Origin: Bacteroides sp.
GTDB taxonomy: Bacteria > Bacteroidota > Bacteroidia > Bacteroidales > Muribaculaceae
NCBI GenBank assembly: GCA_014802535.1
Contig: JAAVCC010000007.1
Location: forward strand, 28,798-67,397
Length of the DNA: 38,600 nucleotides
Direction: 5' to 3'
The notes beneath the pieces are model-generated. The model made no database searches and was not told the DNA's origin. It saw only the letters and a list, made by a program, of their open reading frames with translations. Positions within the stretch are counted from its first letter, which is position 1. The number at the start of each line of letters is the position of its first letter. Shown piece after piece: positions 24,931-34,390 of the stretch. Position numbers and translations under genes: made by a program.

Positions 24931-26580
24931 TTATTTTTTTACGGGACAACCCTCACATTTCTGTGCTATCTCGGTGAAGAAATCATTACCCTTGTTATCG
25001 ACAAGGATGAATGCAGGGAAGTTTTCTACTTCGATTTTCCAAATTGCCTCCATTCCGAGTTCGGGATATTCGAGCAATTCTACTTTCTTGATCGAATTTT
25101 TAGCCAACACTGCTGCCGGACCACCAATTGAGCCAAGATAGAATCCGCCATGTTTCTGGCATGCGTCGGTCACCTGTTTACTACGGTTACCCTTGGCAAT
25201 CATAATCATCGAGCCACCGGCTGCCTGGAACTGATCTACGTATGAGTCCATACGTCCGGCAGTTGTCGGGCCAAACGAACCTGAAGGCATACCTTCGGGA
25301 GTTTTAGCGGGACCTGCATAGTAAATCGGGTGATTTTTCAAATATTCGGGCATTGGTTCGCCTTTGTCAAGACGTTCTTTAATTTTTGCATGAGCAATGT
25401 CACGTCCTACAATGATTGTACCGTTGAGCGAAAGACGGGTTGATACGGGATATTTTGACAGTTCGGCAAGGACATCAGCCATCGGACGGTTAAGGTCGAT
25501 GCGTACAACTTCACCTTCACCGGCGTTGCGCATTTCTGCAGGAATCAATTCGCCCGGATTGCTGTCGAGTTTCTCAATCCAAAGACCTTCACGGTTGATT
25601 TTTGCCTTGACATTGCGGTCGGCTGAACAGCTCACACCCATACCGATGGGACATGATGCACCGTGGCGCGGGAGACGAATTACACGGATGTCGTGAGCAT
25701 AGTATTTACCTCCGAATTGTGCGCCGAGTCCGATTTTGCGAGATGCTTCAAGAAGCTCTTTTTCAAGCTCGATGTCGCGGAAAGCATGACCATATTCGTT
25801 GCCTTTAGTCGGGAGCTCGTCATAATATTTAATTGAGGCTTTTTTAACGGTTGCAAGGTTCATCTCAGCTGATGTACCACCGATTACAAACGCAATATGG
25901 TAGGGAGGACAAGCTGCTGTACCGAGGGTCTTCATTTTTTCAACGAGGAACGGCACAAGAGTTTTGGGATTGATTGTAGCCTTGGTTTCTTGGTAGAGAT
26001 AGGTTTTGTTTGCCGAACCGCCACCCTTGGCTACAAATACAAATTTATATTCGTCACCATCTACTGCATAAAGGTCGATTTGGGCAGGAAGATTACAGCC
26101 TGTATTTACCTCGTCATACATATTGAGAGGCGCATTTTGAGAGTAACGCAGATTGTCTTGAGTATATGTATCATAAACGCCGTGGCTGAGCTGTTCTTCA
26201 TCACCGCCGCCGGTCATTACATATTGTCCTTTTTTACCAATTACGATAGCCGTACCTGTATCTTGACAGAAGGGAAGCTGACCTTTGGCTGCCACTTCGG
26301 CATTGCGGAGCATTGTGAGAGCCACATATTTGTCGTTCTGGCTTGCTTCGGGATCGTGAAGAATTTTGGCTACCATTTCGTTGTGTTCACGACGCAGCAT
26401 GAACGCATTGTCGTGGGTTGCCTGACGAGCAAGCACACGGAGAGCCTCGGGATCAACGACAAGCATCTCTTTGTCGCCAAATTTTTCTACTTTGACATAA
26501 TCTGATGTCAGGTGATAATACTCGGTTTTTTCTTTGCCGAGCGGAAACATTTCCTGATAGTGGAATGGTTTTGTTGCCAT
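24931..26580 (-). CDS. Fumarate hydratase, class I (iron-sulfur)
   Basis: This 549-residue enzyme interconverts fumarate and malate in the cytoplasm; in Bacteroidales it works in the reductive branch leading to succinate. It has both domains of class I fumarases in one chain. Cys105 (PFCQDTGT), Cys224 (TAACPPYH) and Cys318 (GVSCSAD) match the 4Fe-4S ligands of E. coli FumA in number and position. The C-terminal domain contains [14 protein letters not shown] and the [11 protein letters not shown] segment. It is the last gene of the run starting with rel, 38 nt after the PgpH-type gene, and is followed by a terminator. Confidence 0.96.
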   Translation of the reverse strand: MATKPFHYQEMFPLGKEKTEYYHLTSDYVKVEKFGDKEMLVVDPEALRVLARQATHDNAFMLRREHNEMVAKILHDPEASQNDKYVALTMLRNAEVAAKGQLPFCQDTGTAIVIGKKGQYVMTGGGDEEQLSHGVYDTYTQDNLRYSQNAPLNMYDEVNTGCNLPAQIDLYAVDGDEYKFVFVAKGGGSANKTYLYQETKATINPKTLVPFLVEKMKTLGTAACPPYHIAFVIGGTSAEMNLATVKKASIKYYDELPTKGNEYGHAFRDIELEKELLEASRKIGLGAQFGGKYYAHDIRVIRLPRHGASCPIGMGVSCSADRNVKAKINREGLWIEKLDSNPGELIPAEMRNAGEGEVVRIDLNRPMADVLAELSKYPVSTRLSLNGTIIVGRDIAHAKIKERLDKGEPMPEYLKNHPIYYAGPAKTPEGMPSGSFGPTTAGRMDSYVDQFQAAGGSMIMIAKGNRSKQVTDACQKHGGFYLGSIGGPAAVLAKNSIKKVELLEYPELGMEAIWKIEVENFPAFILVDNKGNDFFTEIAQKCEGCPVKK

Positions 26581-26618
26581 TGGTTTATTGTTTGTTAATT
26601 GATTATATTAGTTTAGGA

Positions 26619-28622
26619 TTATTGCTTGGGATAGGCGACACGAACGTGATAGATCGTGCGCAGGCGGTTGATAAACGATTCTTTGATAGTCTGGATGTCA
26701 CGGAACGAGATCGGCGACTCGCGATGAAGTCCGGCATCGACTTGACCGTCGATTATTTTGTTGACCAATTCGGTGATAGACTCAATCGTATGTTCCGGGA
26801 GCGAGCGCGAGGCAGCCTCAACCCCGTCAGCCATCATCAACAGTGAGGCTTCACGAGTTTGAGGATTGGGTCCGGGATATGTAAACGGCTCCGGATCAAT
26901 TTTGCTGTCGGGATGTTCGCGTTGAGCCATCGTATAGAAATATTTCACCAGACCACGACCGTGATGTTGCAGAATCATATCGTGCAATACCGACGGCAAT
27001 TTATCTTTTTCGGCAAGTTTCTTACCTTCGGTCACATGACTGATAATGATTCGTGCGCTCTGCTCGGGTGGCAGTGCATCGTGGGGGTTCACTCCGTGCT
27101 GATTTTCAGTAAAGAATGCCGGATTTGTAATTTTTCCAATATCATGATAGAGCGCACCAGCTCTGACAATCAACGGATTGGCATTAATTTTACGCGCAGC
27201 ATCTCCGGCAAGATTGCTCACCGACATAGAATGTTGGAACGTACCGGGACACTCCTCCGAGAGTTCGCGCAACAACGGGTTATTGATGTCGCAGAGTTCG
27301 ACAAGGGTAACTAACGATGTCAGTCCGAAGAGTTTTTCGACGACAAATATCAAGATGTAGGCAAACGATATCAACACTGAGTTAATGGCAAAGTATCCGA
27401 TAATTCGACCGACGTTTGACGATAACGTTGCCGTGTGCATAAGCTCGACAGCAACAAAGCCAATTACATAGACAAGAAAAACGGCAACGGCTGTTCTGAG
27501 CAACTGGCTTCGTTTTGTCAGTTCGCGCAAGGTAAAGATTGACACCATACCCGCTATCGTTTGCAAAAAGATAAATTCAAAAGTTGACGATACAAAGGTA
27601 GCACAAAGCAATACTTCAAGAATATGACAATAGAGAGCTGTACGTGCGTCATACAACACAACTATCACCACAGGCAAGATAGCAAACGGAACGAGCCAGA
27701 TGCCTCCGCTCAGGCGAGGCGATACGATTGCCGCAAGCACATAAATGGCGACCAACAATGTAATTATCGCCGTCATTCCTTTGACATCGTCCCATATCTT
27801 GATTCGGAACAAATACAGATAGCTGAACAGGGCACAAAAAATCAGGATTGTAAAAAGTATCTGACCCAGAATGATGAAGAAGTCACCGCGATTGCTCGTG
27901 AAGTCACGACTTTTCATCATCTGCTCGTATGTATTCAATATTTCATAGAGCTGCGGCGTCACGCGATCGCCTCGGTCGATGATGCGTTCCCCTTTTTGAA
28001 TCACGTCGATGGCGGCATTTACCGGCTGAATACGCTCTCTAAACAATTGATTTGTCGCCGCCGTGTCAAGCATAACATTGGGGGTCAACAATGAGGGAAG
28101 GTGTATATCGGCTATTGATTTCCTCAGTTCAGGAGCGGTGAACATACTGTCAATCACTGCATAGGCTTGGCGTGGAGTTTTAAAACTCCTTGCACTCGCC
28201 CTGACAAGTTGGTTGCCATCAACAAATCTGACCTCGATTTTGTTGTAGTTATTCAGTTCGTCAAAGGCTTCGGGAGTAACGATACCGTCGCGGTAGAGTT
28301 GCATCAAGGTACTTCGCAATTCCGATCGTTGCTCTGGCGTTATACCTGTCATCTTCGACAAAGCTTTAAAAAGCGGTTGTGCCGCTCCATCCTCTCGGTT
28401 AAAGATTGGGAGGAAGGTCGCTTCAAGCGAATCTCTCATCTCGCGAGATGATATCGAATCGCGATAGACCGGGATATCAAACGGAGCAGTCAGCAACGAA
28501 TGTCCCCACGGACGATTGGTTTCATAGTCATATAGTTTTTGCGAACGCCGGGGCATCAGTATAAGTACCATTGCCACAGCTGCCAAAAACAACAATATTC
28601 TAATTATGACGGGTCGCTTCAT
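26619..28622 (-). CDS. 7TM-HDIG phosphodiesterase (PgpH-type, c-di-AMP)
   Basis: This 667-residue inner-membrane protein begins with one membrane helix (about 7-24) and an extracytoplasmic 7TMR-HDED domain (about 30-240). Seven hydrophobic helices follow (about 250-430). The cytoplasmic HD domain (about 450-640) shows the metal-binding pattern FQHSMSVSNLA, ALYHDIGK, HVTEGKK, ILQHHGRG and MMADGVEAASRS. In PgpH this domain hydrolyses cyclic di-AMP to pApA. It lies 19 nt after rel, so levels of (p)ppGpp and c-di-AMP may be set from one transcript. Family assignment is firm; the nucleotide is inferred from the family. Confidence 0.92.
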   Translation of the reverse strand: MKRPVIIRILLFLAAVAMVLILMPRRSQKLYDYETNRPWGHSLLTAPFDIPVYRDSISSREMRDSLEATFLPIFNREDGAAQPLFKALSKMTGITPEQRSELRSTLMQLYRDGIVTPEAFDELNNYNKIEVRFVDGNQLVRASARSFKTPRQAYAVIDSMFTAPELRKSIADIHLPSLLTPNVMLDTAATNQLFRERIQPVNAAIDVIQKGERIIDRGDRVTPQLYEILNTYEQMMKSRDFTSNRGDFFIILGQILFTILIFCALFSYLYLFRIKIWDDVKGMTAIITLLVAIYVLAAIVSPRLSGGIWLVPFAILPVVIVVLYDARTALYCHILEVLLCATFVSSTFEFIFLQTIAGMVSIFTLRELTKRSQLLRTAVAVFLVYVIGFVAVELMHTATLSSNVGRIIGYFAINSVLISFAYILIFVVEKLFGLTSLVTLVELCDINNPLLRELSEECPGTFQHSMSVSNLAGDAARKINANPLIVRAGALYHDIGKITNPAFFTENQHGVNPHDALPPEQSARIIISHVTEGKKLAEKDKLPSVLHDMILQHHGRGLVKYFYTMAQREHPDSKIDPEPFTYPGPNPQTREASLLMMADGVEAASRSLPEHTIESITELVNKIIDGQVDAGLHRESPISFRDIQTIKESFINRLRTIYHVRVAYPKQ

Positions 28623-28641
28623 TTTTTATAAGCTTTTATAT

Positions 28642-30864
28642 TCAGTTAATGCGGGCAGCTCGCTGCACACCCTCTATTTTTTTGATTTTATCGCACAGAT
28701 CGTTTACGATGCTGCTGTCTTCAACTTTTACCCACAGGTCGCAGTGAAACACCTCTTTTTCAGCCTCTATGTCGAGCTTGCGAATGTCAATTGCAAGCTG
28801 TGACGATATCATTGCAATCAGTTCATTGAGTATGCCGAAGCGATCGATGCCCTCGATATGGATATGTGCGGTAAATTTGATTGAACGAACATCCCATCGG
28901 GTTGTAACGATACGTGGTCCATGAGTTGATTTAAGGGCTATTGCTCTCGGGCAGTCAATCGCATGAATTTCAACCTCGTTATCGGGAGTGACGAAGCCGA
29001 GAACCTCATCACCCGGAATCGGATTGCAACATCCGCCGAGCTTGAAGTTGGGGTGTCCATGCTCGTCAATGCGCAATATGTAGGTCTCTTTAGTATTGAC
29101 AGCGTCACGCTTGGGCGCAGGACTCTCCTCCTCTTTCTTTCCACGTCGCCAAATCCAACGTGTCAGCAGGGAATCGTTCTGTTTTTTCAGCATTCGGGCA
29201 ACATAGTCGCCAAGCTGTATCTCGCCATTGCCGAGCATGTAGAAAAACTCGTCGCGGGTATTGATATGATATGTACCCAACAGCTTTGTGAAGCTTTCGT
29301 TAGTCTCGGTTATCGAATTGTCATTCAAGAACTTCTGATAAATATCGCGACCGCGGTTGATGACCGGCTTCTGAATTTTTCTGAGTTCTTGTCTTAACGC
29401 GGTTTTAGCTTTTGCCGTCACCAAAAAGTCAATCCACTCGGGTTTGGGAGTCTGAGATTGTGATGTCAGAATTTCGACCTGGTCGCCCGAACTTAACTTC
29501 TGGCTTAGCGGTACGAGTTTATGATTGACTTTCCCGGCGATACACTTGCTGCCGAGTTGAGAGTGAAGTTCAAAAGCCACATCAAGCACCGTGGCTCCGG
29601 CAGGCAACGTAAGAAGTTCTCCTTTAGGCGTGAACACAACAATCTCGGTCGCAAACAGGTTGAGTTTGACGGTGTCGAGAAAGTCCATCGCATTCGGGTC
29701 GGGATGATCAAGTATCTCCTTGATAGTTTGAAGCCACGCATGAAGCTCGCTTTCTTCATCCGAGTCTCCGATTTTGTATTTCCAGTGTGCGGCAAATCCC
29801 TTTTCGGCTATCTCGTCCATGCGACGTGAACGAATCTGTATCTCAATCCAGTTGCCGTCGTTACCCATAACTGTCAGGTGAAGAGCCTGATAGCCGTTCG
29901 CTTTGGGCGAACTCAACCAGTCACGGGTACGCTCAGGATGAATCTTATAGAGATCGGTGATCATGCTGTATATCTGCCAGCAAATCTGTTTTTCTTTTGC
30001 CGGGTCGTCACAGTCAAAGATAATGCGCATCGCATACAAGTCATACACCTCTTCAAACGGTATATGCTTGGTTTCCATCTTGTTCCATATCGAATAGATA
30101 CTCTTGACACGCGCCTTTGCCTCAAACTGCAATCCCATTTCGCGCAGTTTCTCAATGATTGGTTTGGCAAAGTCGGTATAGACCGCCGTTCGGCGAGCCT
30201 CGGTTTGAGCTATCTGTTCGCTGATGCGCTTGTAAGCCTCGGGGTGTTCATATTTGAAACTTAAATCTTCAAGCTCGGTCTTTATGGCAAACAAGCCGAG
30301 ACGATGGGCAAGCGGAGCATAGATGTAGAGCGTCTCACCTGCAATTTTATATTGTTTTGCCGGCGCCATAGATCCAAGAGTTCTCATGTTGTGAAGGCGG
30401 TCAGCCATCTTGATGAGCACAACCCTGATATCTTCTGACATTGTCAACAAAAGCTTTCTAAAGTTTTCAGCTTGTGCCGATGCATGGTCACCGAAAATAC
30501 CTCCCGATATTTTGGTAAGTCCCGACACCAATTGTGCGATTTTTGGTCCGAAATGAGCTTCGATGTCCTCAACGGTATATTCGGTGTCTTCCACAACATC
30601 ATGAAGCAGGGCGGCACATATCGATGTCGAGCCCAGTCCAATCTCCTGACTGGCTATCTTGGCAACCGCAATCGGATGCAGGATGTATGGCTCTCCGCTA
30701 CGTCGGCGAATGCCCTTATGTGCCTCTTTTGCAAACTTATAGGCCCGTTCGATTATCTCAACTTTTTTGCGGTGATTGCTTTTGAGATAACCGTCGAGCA
30801 CTTCTTGGAATGCGGCTTCAATTAGCTGTTCTTCCTCTTCGGGAGTCTTGTTGTATTCTTCCAT
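28642..30864 (-). CDS. Bifunctional (p)ppGpp synthetase/hydrolase (RelA/SpoT family)
   Basis: This 740-residue long RSH enzyme makes and degrades the alarmone (p)ppGpp. The N-terminal HD hydrolase domain is intact (HPIAVAKIA, LLHDVVEDTEYT, KMADRLHNMRT), as is the synthetase domain (ARVKSIYSIWNKM, DLYAMRIIF, NGYQALHLTV). TGS (VFTPKGELLTLPAGATVLDVAF), zinc-finger-like (GGCCNPIPGDEVLGFV) and ACT domains follow, giving the full regulatory C-terminus. Both activities should therefore be present. I chose the ATG at 30864 (MEEYNK) because the longer start at 30894 would overlap the -7 box. It leads the Rel-PgpH-fumarase unit and is divergent from the phage-type block. Confidence 0.96.
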   Translation of the reverse strand: MEEYNKTPEEEEQLIEAAFQEVLDGYLKSNHRKKVEIIERAYKFAKEAHKGIRRRSGEPYILHPIAVAKIASQEIGLGSTSICAALLHDVVEDTEYTVEDIEAHFGPKIAQLVSGLTKISGGIFGDHASAQAENFRKLLLTMSEDIRVVLIKMADRLHNMRTLGSMAPAKQYKIAGETLYIYAPLAHRLGLFAIKTELEDLSFKYEHPEAYKRISEQIAQTEARRTAVYTDFAKPIIEKLREMGLQFEAKARVKSIYSIWNKMETKHIPFEEVYDLYAMRIIFDCDDPAKEKQICWQIYSMITDLYKIHPERTRDWLSSPKANGYQALHLTVMGNDGNWIEIQIRSRRMDEIAEKGFAAHWKYKIGDSDEESELHAWLQTIKEILDHPDPNAMDFLDTVKLNLFATEIVVFTPKGELLTLPAGATVLDVAFELHSQLGSKCIAGKVNHKLVPLSQKLSSGDQVEILTSQSQTPKPEWIDFLVTAKAKTALRQELRKIQKPVINRGRDIYQKFLNDNSITETNESFTKLLGTYHINTRDEFFYMLGNGEIQLGDYVARMLKKQNDSLLTRWIWRRGKKEEESPAPKRDAVNTKETYILRIDEHGHPNFKLGGCCNPIPGDEVLGFVTPDNEVEIHAIDCPRAIALKSTHGPRIVTTRWDVRSIKFTAHIHIEGIDRFGILNELIAMISSQLAIDIRKLDIEAEKEVFHCDLWVKVEDSSIVNDLCDKIKKIEGVQRAARIN

Positions 30865-30891
30865 TGAGATTTTTTTGACGCGTCTGAAAAG

Positions 30892-30921
30892 CAAATTTAA
30901 TGATTATATTTTAATCACAAA
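30892..30921 (-). promoter_or_regulatory. Promoter of the rel operon
   Basis: The minus strand has -7 TAAATTTG (30892-30899) and -33 TTTG (30918-30921) with an 18-nt spacer. The short leader fixes the rel start at 30864. Confidence 0.7.
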
Positions 30922-31000
30922 CACATTTATTAAAAAAAAGCTGTTTTTTCTTCACTTTTTGCATTTGTAAAAATTTCCATTAACCATTTTTAACCCATAA

Positions 31001-31057
31001 AATTGGCAATATACCATTTTCACGTTGTATATTTGCACCATAATTCAATAACCAAAT
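31001..31057 (+). promoter_or_regulatory. Promoter of the terminase block with repressor-operator-like dyad
   Basis: The plus strand has -33 TTGG (31003-31006) and -7 TATATTTG (31028-31035) with a 21-nt spacer, so transcription would start about 32 nt before the ATG at 31074. The dyad AATTGGCA-N3-TACCATTT (31001-31019) overlaps -33 in the same way as operator 1 of the S24 repressor gene. TTGG followed by ATATACCA is shared between both promoters, and TACCATTT equals the right half of repressor operator 2. An ACCAAAT half-site lies at 31051-31057. Confidence 0.65.
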
Positions 31058-31073
31058 AATTTAATTTGTTACT

Positions 31074-31469
31074 ATGAACCAAAATTCACTCAAGAAAAAA
31101 GCTTTTATCGACACAGTTACAGCATTAATGCACGATTCGATAACAAAGGGATTACGTTTGGAAAATTCCGAAATCATCAGAATTGCTGCAAACCACGAAG
31201 CTCCATCCTATTTTATTTCGTTGGCTCAAGCCGAAAAATCGATCAACGATTACCTTTATTATGGTAAATTTACCAAATCAATTCGTGAACACCGAAAAAA
31301 ACTCTTGCTTAGCATTCTCGGCCGACTGATGTCGTGTGACGGAATCCGTAACGGCGAGGTCTATCGCCCGAGACTCTCTTATGTGCTGACCAACTTTAAG
31401 GCTCCCTCTTTTTTCATCTCTGAAAGTTATGCCCGCAAACTTTTCTATGACAAATCTTCTGAATTATAA
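31074..31469 (+). CDS. Small phage-type protein with duplicated APSxFIS motif
   Basis: This 131-residue protein starts the plus-strand phage block. It carries two copies of one short motif: HEAPSYFISLAQAEKSI (about residues 41-57) and FKAPSFFISESYARKLF (about 108-124). The regions between are basic and mostly helical by composition (REHRKKLLLSILGRLM). Proteins with similar AP-(aromatic)-(aromatic)-S motifs occur, from memory, in Bacteroides prophages near packaging genes, which would fit a small terminase or DNA-binding role. That role is inferred from position only. It ends 3 nt before the next gene. Confidence 0.65.
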   Translation: MNQNSLKKKAFIDTVTALMHDSITKGLRLENSEIIRIAANHEAPSYFISLAQAEKSINDYLYYGKFTKSIREHRKKLLLSILGRLMSCDGIRNGEVYRPRLSYVLTNFKAPSFFISESYARKLFYDKSSEL

Positions 31470-31472
31470 TTT

Positions 31473-31946
31473 ATGATTTCTACACTATCCGTTTCAATCA
31501 ATTCTGTTACCCGTTCGGTTTATGCCCGTTCGGCTCTCAAAAGTTTTATGGCTGTGCAATCGGTTGATATGCCGCCATTGCTGACCACCGACAATAAAAC
31601 AGCTCTGATCGAGGCCGTCCGCTCGTTTGCCCATATCGAAATCCCGGCATTGCTCGGGCGTTCATGTTCGGTTACCACCAACGGCGATGACATTCTCGAC
31701 GTTACTTTCAGCTCAAAAATTCAGCCTTCATTGTCGCTCGTAAACACAATCGAGTCAATGCTTGCCTCTCGCATCATTGCCCGACTTTTCTCGACAATCG
31801 ACAGCAAATTTGCCGATGACTCTGACTCCGATGCCGGGCGAGCCGCCGAAATGGTGCGTGCAAATCTCTTTCCCGATGGCGACCCGGTGCCTGTCTCCGA
31901 CGACCAAACCAATATTCCAATCTCTGTTAGCAAAGCCTTCTTTTAA
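31473..31946 (+). CDS. Unknown protein in the phage-type block
   Basis: I do not recognise this 157-residue protein. It is soluble by composition, with no signal peptide or membrane helix. An Ala/Leu-rich helical first half (including KTALIEAVRSFAHIEIPALL, about 42-61) is followed by a short beta-like stretch (DDILDVTFSSKIQPSLS) and a helical region, and it ends in an acidic Asp/Ser-rich tail before PISVSKAFF. Its start is 3 nt after the previous stop, and it ends 26 nt before the 805-residue gene, so it belongs to the same operon. A small virion or packaging component is a guess from context. Confidence 0.6.
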   Translation: MISTLSVSINSVTRSVYARSALKSFMAVQSVDMPPLLTTDNKTALIEAVRSFAHIEIPALLGRSCSVTTNGDDILDVTFSSKIQPSLSLVNTIESMLASRIIARLFSTIDSKFADDSDSDAGRAAEMVRANLFPDGDPVPVSDDQTNIPISVSKAFF

Positions 31947-31972
31947 ACCGTTATAATTATCTTATCTTTTCT

Positions 31973-34390
31973 ATGAATCTACAATTTTCGCCGAGCTCAC
32001 CCAATGATCGGTTTGTCAATCTGCGCCATGCTCAAAACGGATTGGTTGCCGTTGGTCCGCTCGCCTCAGTAGAAGTCGATGCCGGCTCCAAAATTCTTTT
32101 GTCGATCGGAGACCTCGACATTCTCTATTCGTCGGGAGCACTCGTGGCGGCAAATCACCTGTCGGAGACAGTCGAGCAATTTGATGTTGCCGACACAGAG
32201 CCACGATGCGCCATTGAATTGACACCCGGAAGCTTCACCCTCTTTTTTGATGACCGACATGTGTCATATTCCATTGATGACAATATAGTTGAGAAGTGTG
32301 ATTCACCTGTCATCCCCGCTTTTTCGGTAATTGCGTCACCACTCTCCACGGTCAGTTCCCGAATTCAGGCAGTCTCGTTGTCACGAAAATATTCAGCATC
32401 TGAAACCCGTCTCGACCCGACCGATATTGAACGAGTATCATCAGCATTTTTAGTGTCAGTAGCCAATGCGACAACCTCGGCTTGGACTCGGTCAAGATTT
32501 GTTTCGCCCGTTGTGACTCGATGTCGCGTGGTCGATGAAAACGGGCAAACGGTTTTTGTCGGACCACCACAGTTGATTAATCCGTTGACCGATGTCGATA
32601 TCCTGCCGGTCGCCGTCTGGTCGGTCGGGACCGACTTCAATTCGCTGCCAACAAACTCAGTCGATATCGATTCTTTCGGACTTCAGTTCAAGACCATTGC
32701 CGGCACCGCCTCACCCCGACTCTCGGTCATCGTGGAAGTCATCAACCATATGTCACTCATCGATTTTGACAACTTGGCAACGTGCCTGCTTTCACGCAAC
32801 TCGTCGGGAAACACATCATTGACAGTCACCTCCCCGGCATTGACCGCTACCGGCGAGACTTGGAGAGCCGTCGCGGCAATGCTTTCCTCTGCCGACGAGT
32901 TGTTTGTGCCATTCGCCCGCATTGAAAATCCGTTTGACGGTACTGAAAAAACGATATTGCTTCAACCCGACAAACCATTCATCACCGCATCATCTCCCAC
33001 AGAAGTCTCCCGACAGCTTAAACGCCGGTTAGGACTGTCCGATTTCCGTGATTATCAGGCAGTCGAGTCGCTCGGACTACCACACAGATTCACACCCTCG
33101 GTCGCCTCAAAAAACGGAAGTGCCATTTTGTATGCCAACCCCGAGGTAATCTTTTTTGACGGATATGCACCCCCCTGTTTTGTCAGTTCACGGTCAGGGA
33201 AAACCGGACGATGGAGGGCAACAGCGACGGTCGAGTTTGACAACGGCAAATCGGTCGGAGTGGCATCAGTTGAATCATCGGGCGACCTGCCGCTGATAAT
33301 GTCACCGGTCATCAGCTACCCATCACGTCGAGCAACGGCAATCGAGATCGAGGTCAGCCTAATTGGCGGGGCAACATGGCGACACCGTTTTGAATTGTCG
33401 CCTCTCTCGGGACGCGATATGGCAATATTTATCAACGAGAGTTTGCGCCCCGTCGATCTGTCACTTTTCCCGGCATCCGAGTCAGTCATTAAGGAGAGCA
33501 ACCCGCCACGGTTATCGATGCCCGGAGCGATTGTGACAGCAAGTGCCGACTCTCCTTTTTTGCCGGTCGATATGATTAATGACGGCGACGCCGAAATCGT
33601 GGCAATCGCGCCGGTGGTTTGCTCGCCACGAGGACTCGAACAGCGACGCAATCGTTTCTATCTCTTTGGCAATGAAGGAATAAAGCTGGTAACGTTGAGC
33701 GACAGCCGACAGGTTGTAAACATCGTTCTGACCGATCGACGCGGTGTCAATTCGGCCGACTGCGTGGCGATTGACGGCAACGGGAGGGTTGTCTCACTGA
33801 CCGTGTCGCGACACCTTTTGGCGTTATCGGGAGCCTCGGCAACCACTCTTGACCGGGTTGACGGCAGGGCGATTGTCGCCGACAACATCCATGACGAGCT
33901 GTGGATTTTGACCGACAGTCCCGACGAGGTTACAGTGCGCGATATGACAGCGGGCGATTATTACCGACGATTGACCGACGGCAGGGTTGATGATCTTTTG
34001 AATATGCCGACCTCTTCATCTATCCTCATCGGGAACAAACTGAGCCGCCCCGGTTGCGAATTGTCAACAGGCATGGTAAAAATCGAGGCTACGGTCAAAG
34101 TTGACGGCACCTCAAAATCGAGGCGTTCGACACTGCACCTCCCGGCAATGTTCCTGTTCAAATTGGGAGCGACTCATGCCGATGCCGGACTCGTAACGGC
34201 TGCTCCCGACGATTTGTTGGCAAATCCTCGCGGCGGAGCTGTCAGATCAAAAATTTTCAGCGGTGTTATCAGCCGTGAAATCACACTCCCCGTAAACTTT
34301 TACCCATCTGAAACCTACACAGCCCATATCGAGGCATCGGTAACTCCCGGCTCGGTCTATGGCGGTGTTAAAATAATGTATCAACGATGA
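31973..34390 (+). CDS. Large virion-like protein of the phage-type block
   Basis: This 805-residue protein lacks a signal peptide and membrane helices and is rich in Ser, Val, Thr and Asp with strand-like alternation, as in phage structural proteins. The N-terminal 300 residues look like beta-sandwich material. Residues about 545-680 read as propeller-like blades: RNRFYLFGNEGIKLVTLS, NIVLTDRRGVNSADCVAIDG, RVVSLTVSRHLLALSG and DNIHDELWILTDS. The pattern FG-x-x-GI-x-x-L-x-x-S followed by a DRRGV phrase resembles Bacteroidetes phage virion proteins that I recall, possibly at the head-tail connector or tail. The gene overlaps the terminase start by 4 nt (ATGA). The long frame free of stops argues that it is or was recently selected. 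Confidence 0.6.
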   Translation: MNLQFSPSSPNDRFVNLRHAQNGLVAVGPLASVEVDAGSKILLSIGDLDILYSSGALVAANHLSETVEQFDVADTEPRCAIELTPGSFTLFFDDRHVSYSIDDNIVEKCDSPVIPAFSVIASPLSTVSSRIQAVSLSRKYSASETRLDPTDIERVSSAFLVSVANATTSAWTRSRFVSPVVTRCRVVDENGQTVFVGPPQLINPLTDVDILPVAVWSVGTDFNSLPTNSVDIDSFGLQFKTIAGTASPRLSVIVEVINHMSLIDFDNLATCLLSRNSSGNTSLTVTSPALTATGETWRAVAAMLSSADELFVPFARIENPFDGTEKTILLQPDKPFITASSPTEVSRQLKRRLGLSDFRDYQAVESLGLPHRFTPSVASKNGSAILYANPEVIFFDGYAPPCFVSSRSGKTGRWRATATVEFDNGKSVGVASVESSGDLPLIMSPVISYPSRRATAIEIEVSLIGGATWRHRFELSPLSGRDMAIFINESLRPVDLSLFPASESVIKESNPPRLSMPGAIVTASADSPFLPVDMINDGDAEIVAIAPVVCSPRGLEQRRNRFYLFGNEGIKLVTLSDSRQVVNIVLTDRRGVNSADCVAIDGNGRVVSLTVSRHLLALSGASATTLDRVDGRAIVADNIHDELWILTDSPDEVTVRDMTAGDYYRRLTDGRVDDLLNMPTSSSILIGNKLSRPGCELSTGMVKIEATVKVDGTSKSRRSTLHLPAMFLFKLGATHADAGLVTAAPDDLLANPRGGAVRSKIFSGVISREITLPVNFYPSETYTAHIEASVTPGSVYGGVKIMYQR

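Noticed and set aside
24850-25131. Plus-strand 93-residue frame with a hydrophobic stretch
   Set aside because: It runs through the fumarase terminator and antisense to the conserved fumarase C-terminus; no support as a gene.
30865-30894. Longer rel start at 30894
   Set aside because: That ATG overlaps the -7 box at 30892-30899, so it cannot be in the transcript; MEEYNK at 30864 fits the family start.
33316-33651. Minus-strand open frames inside the 805-residue gene
   Set aside because: Several such frames occur because of codon composition; none has a promoter, start context or family resemblance.
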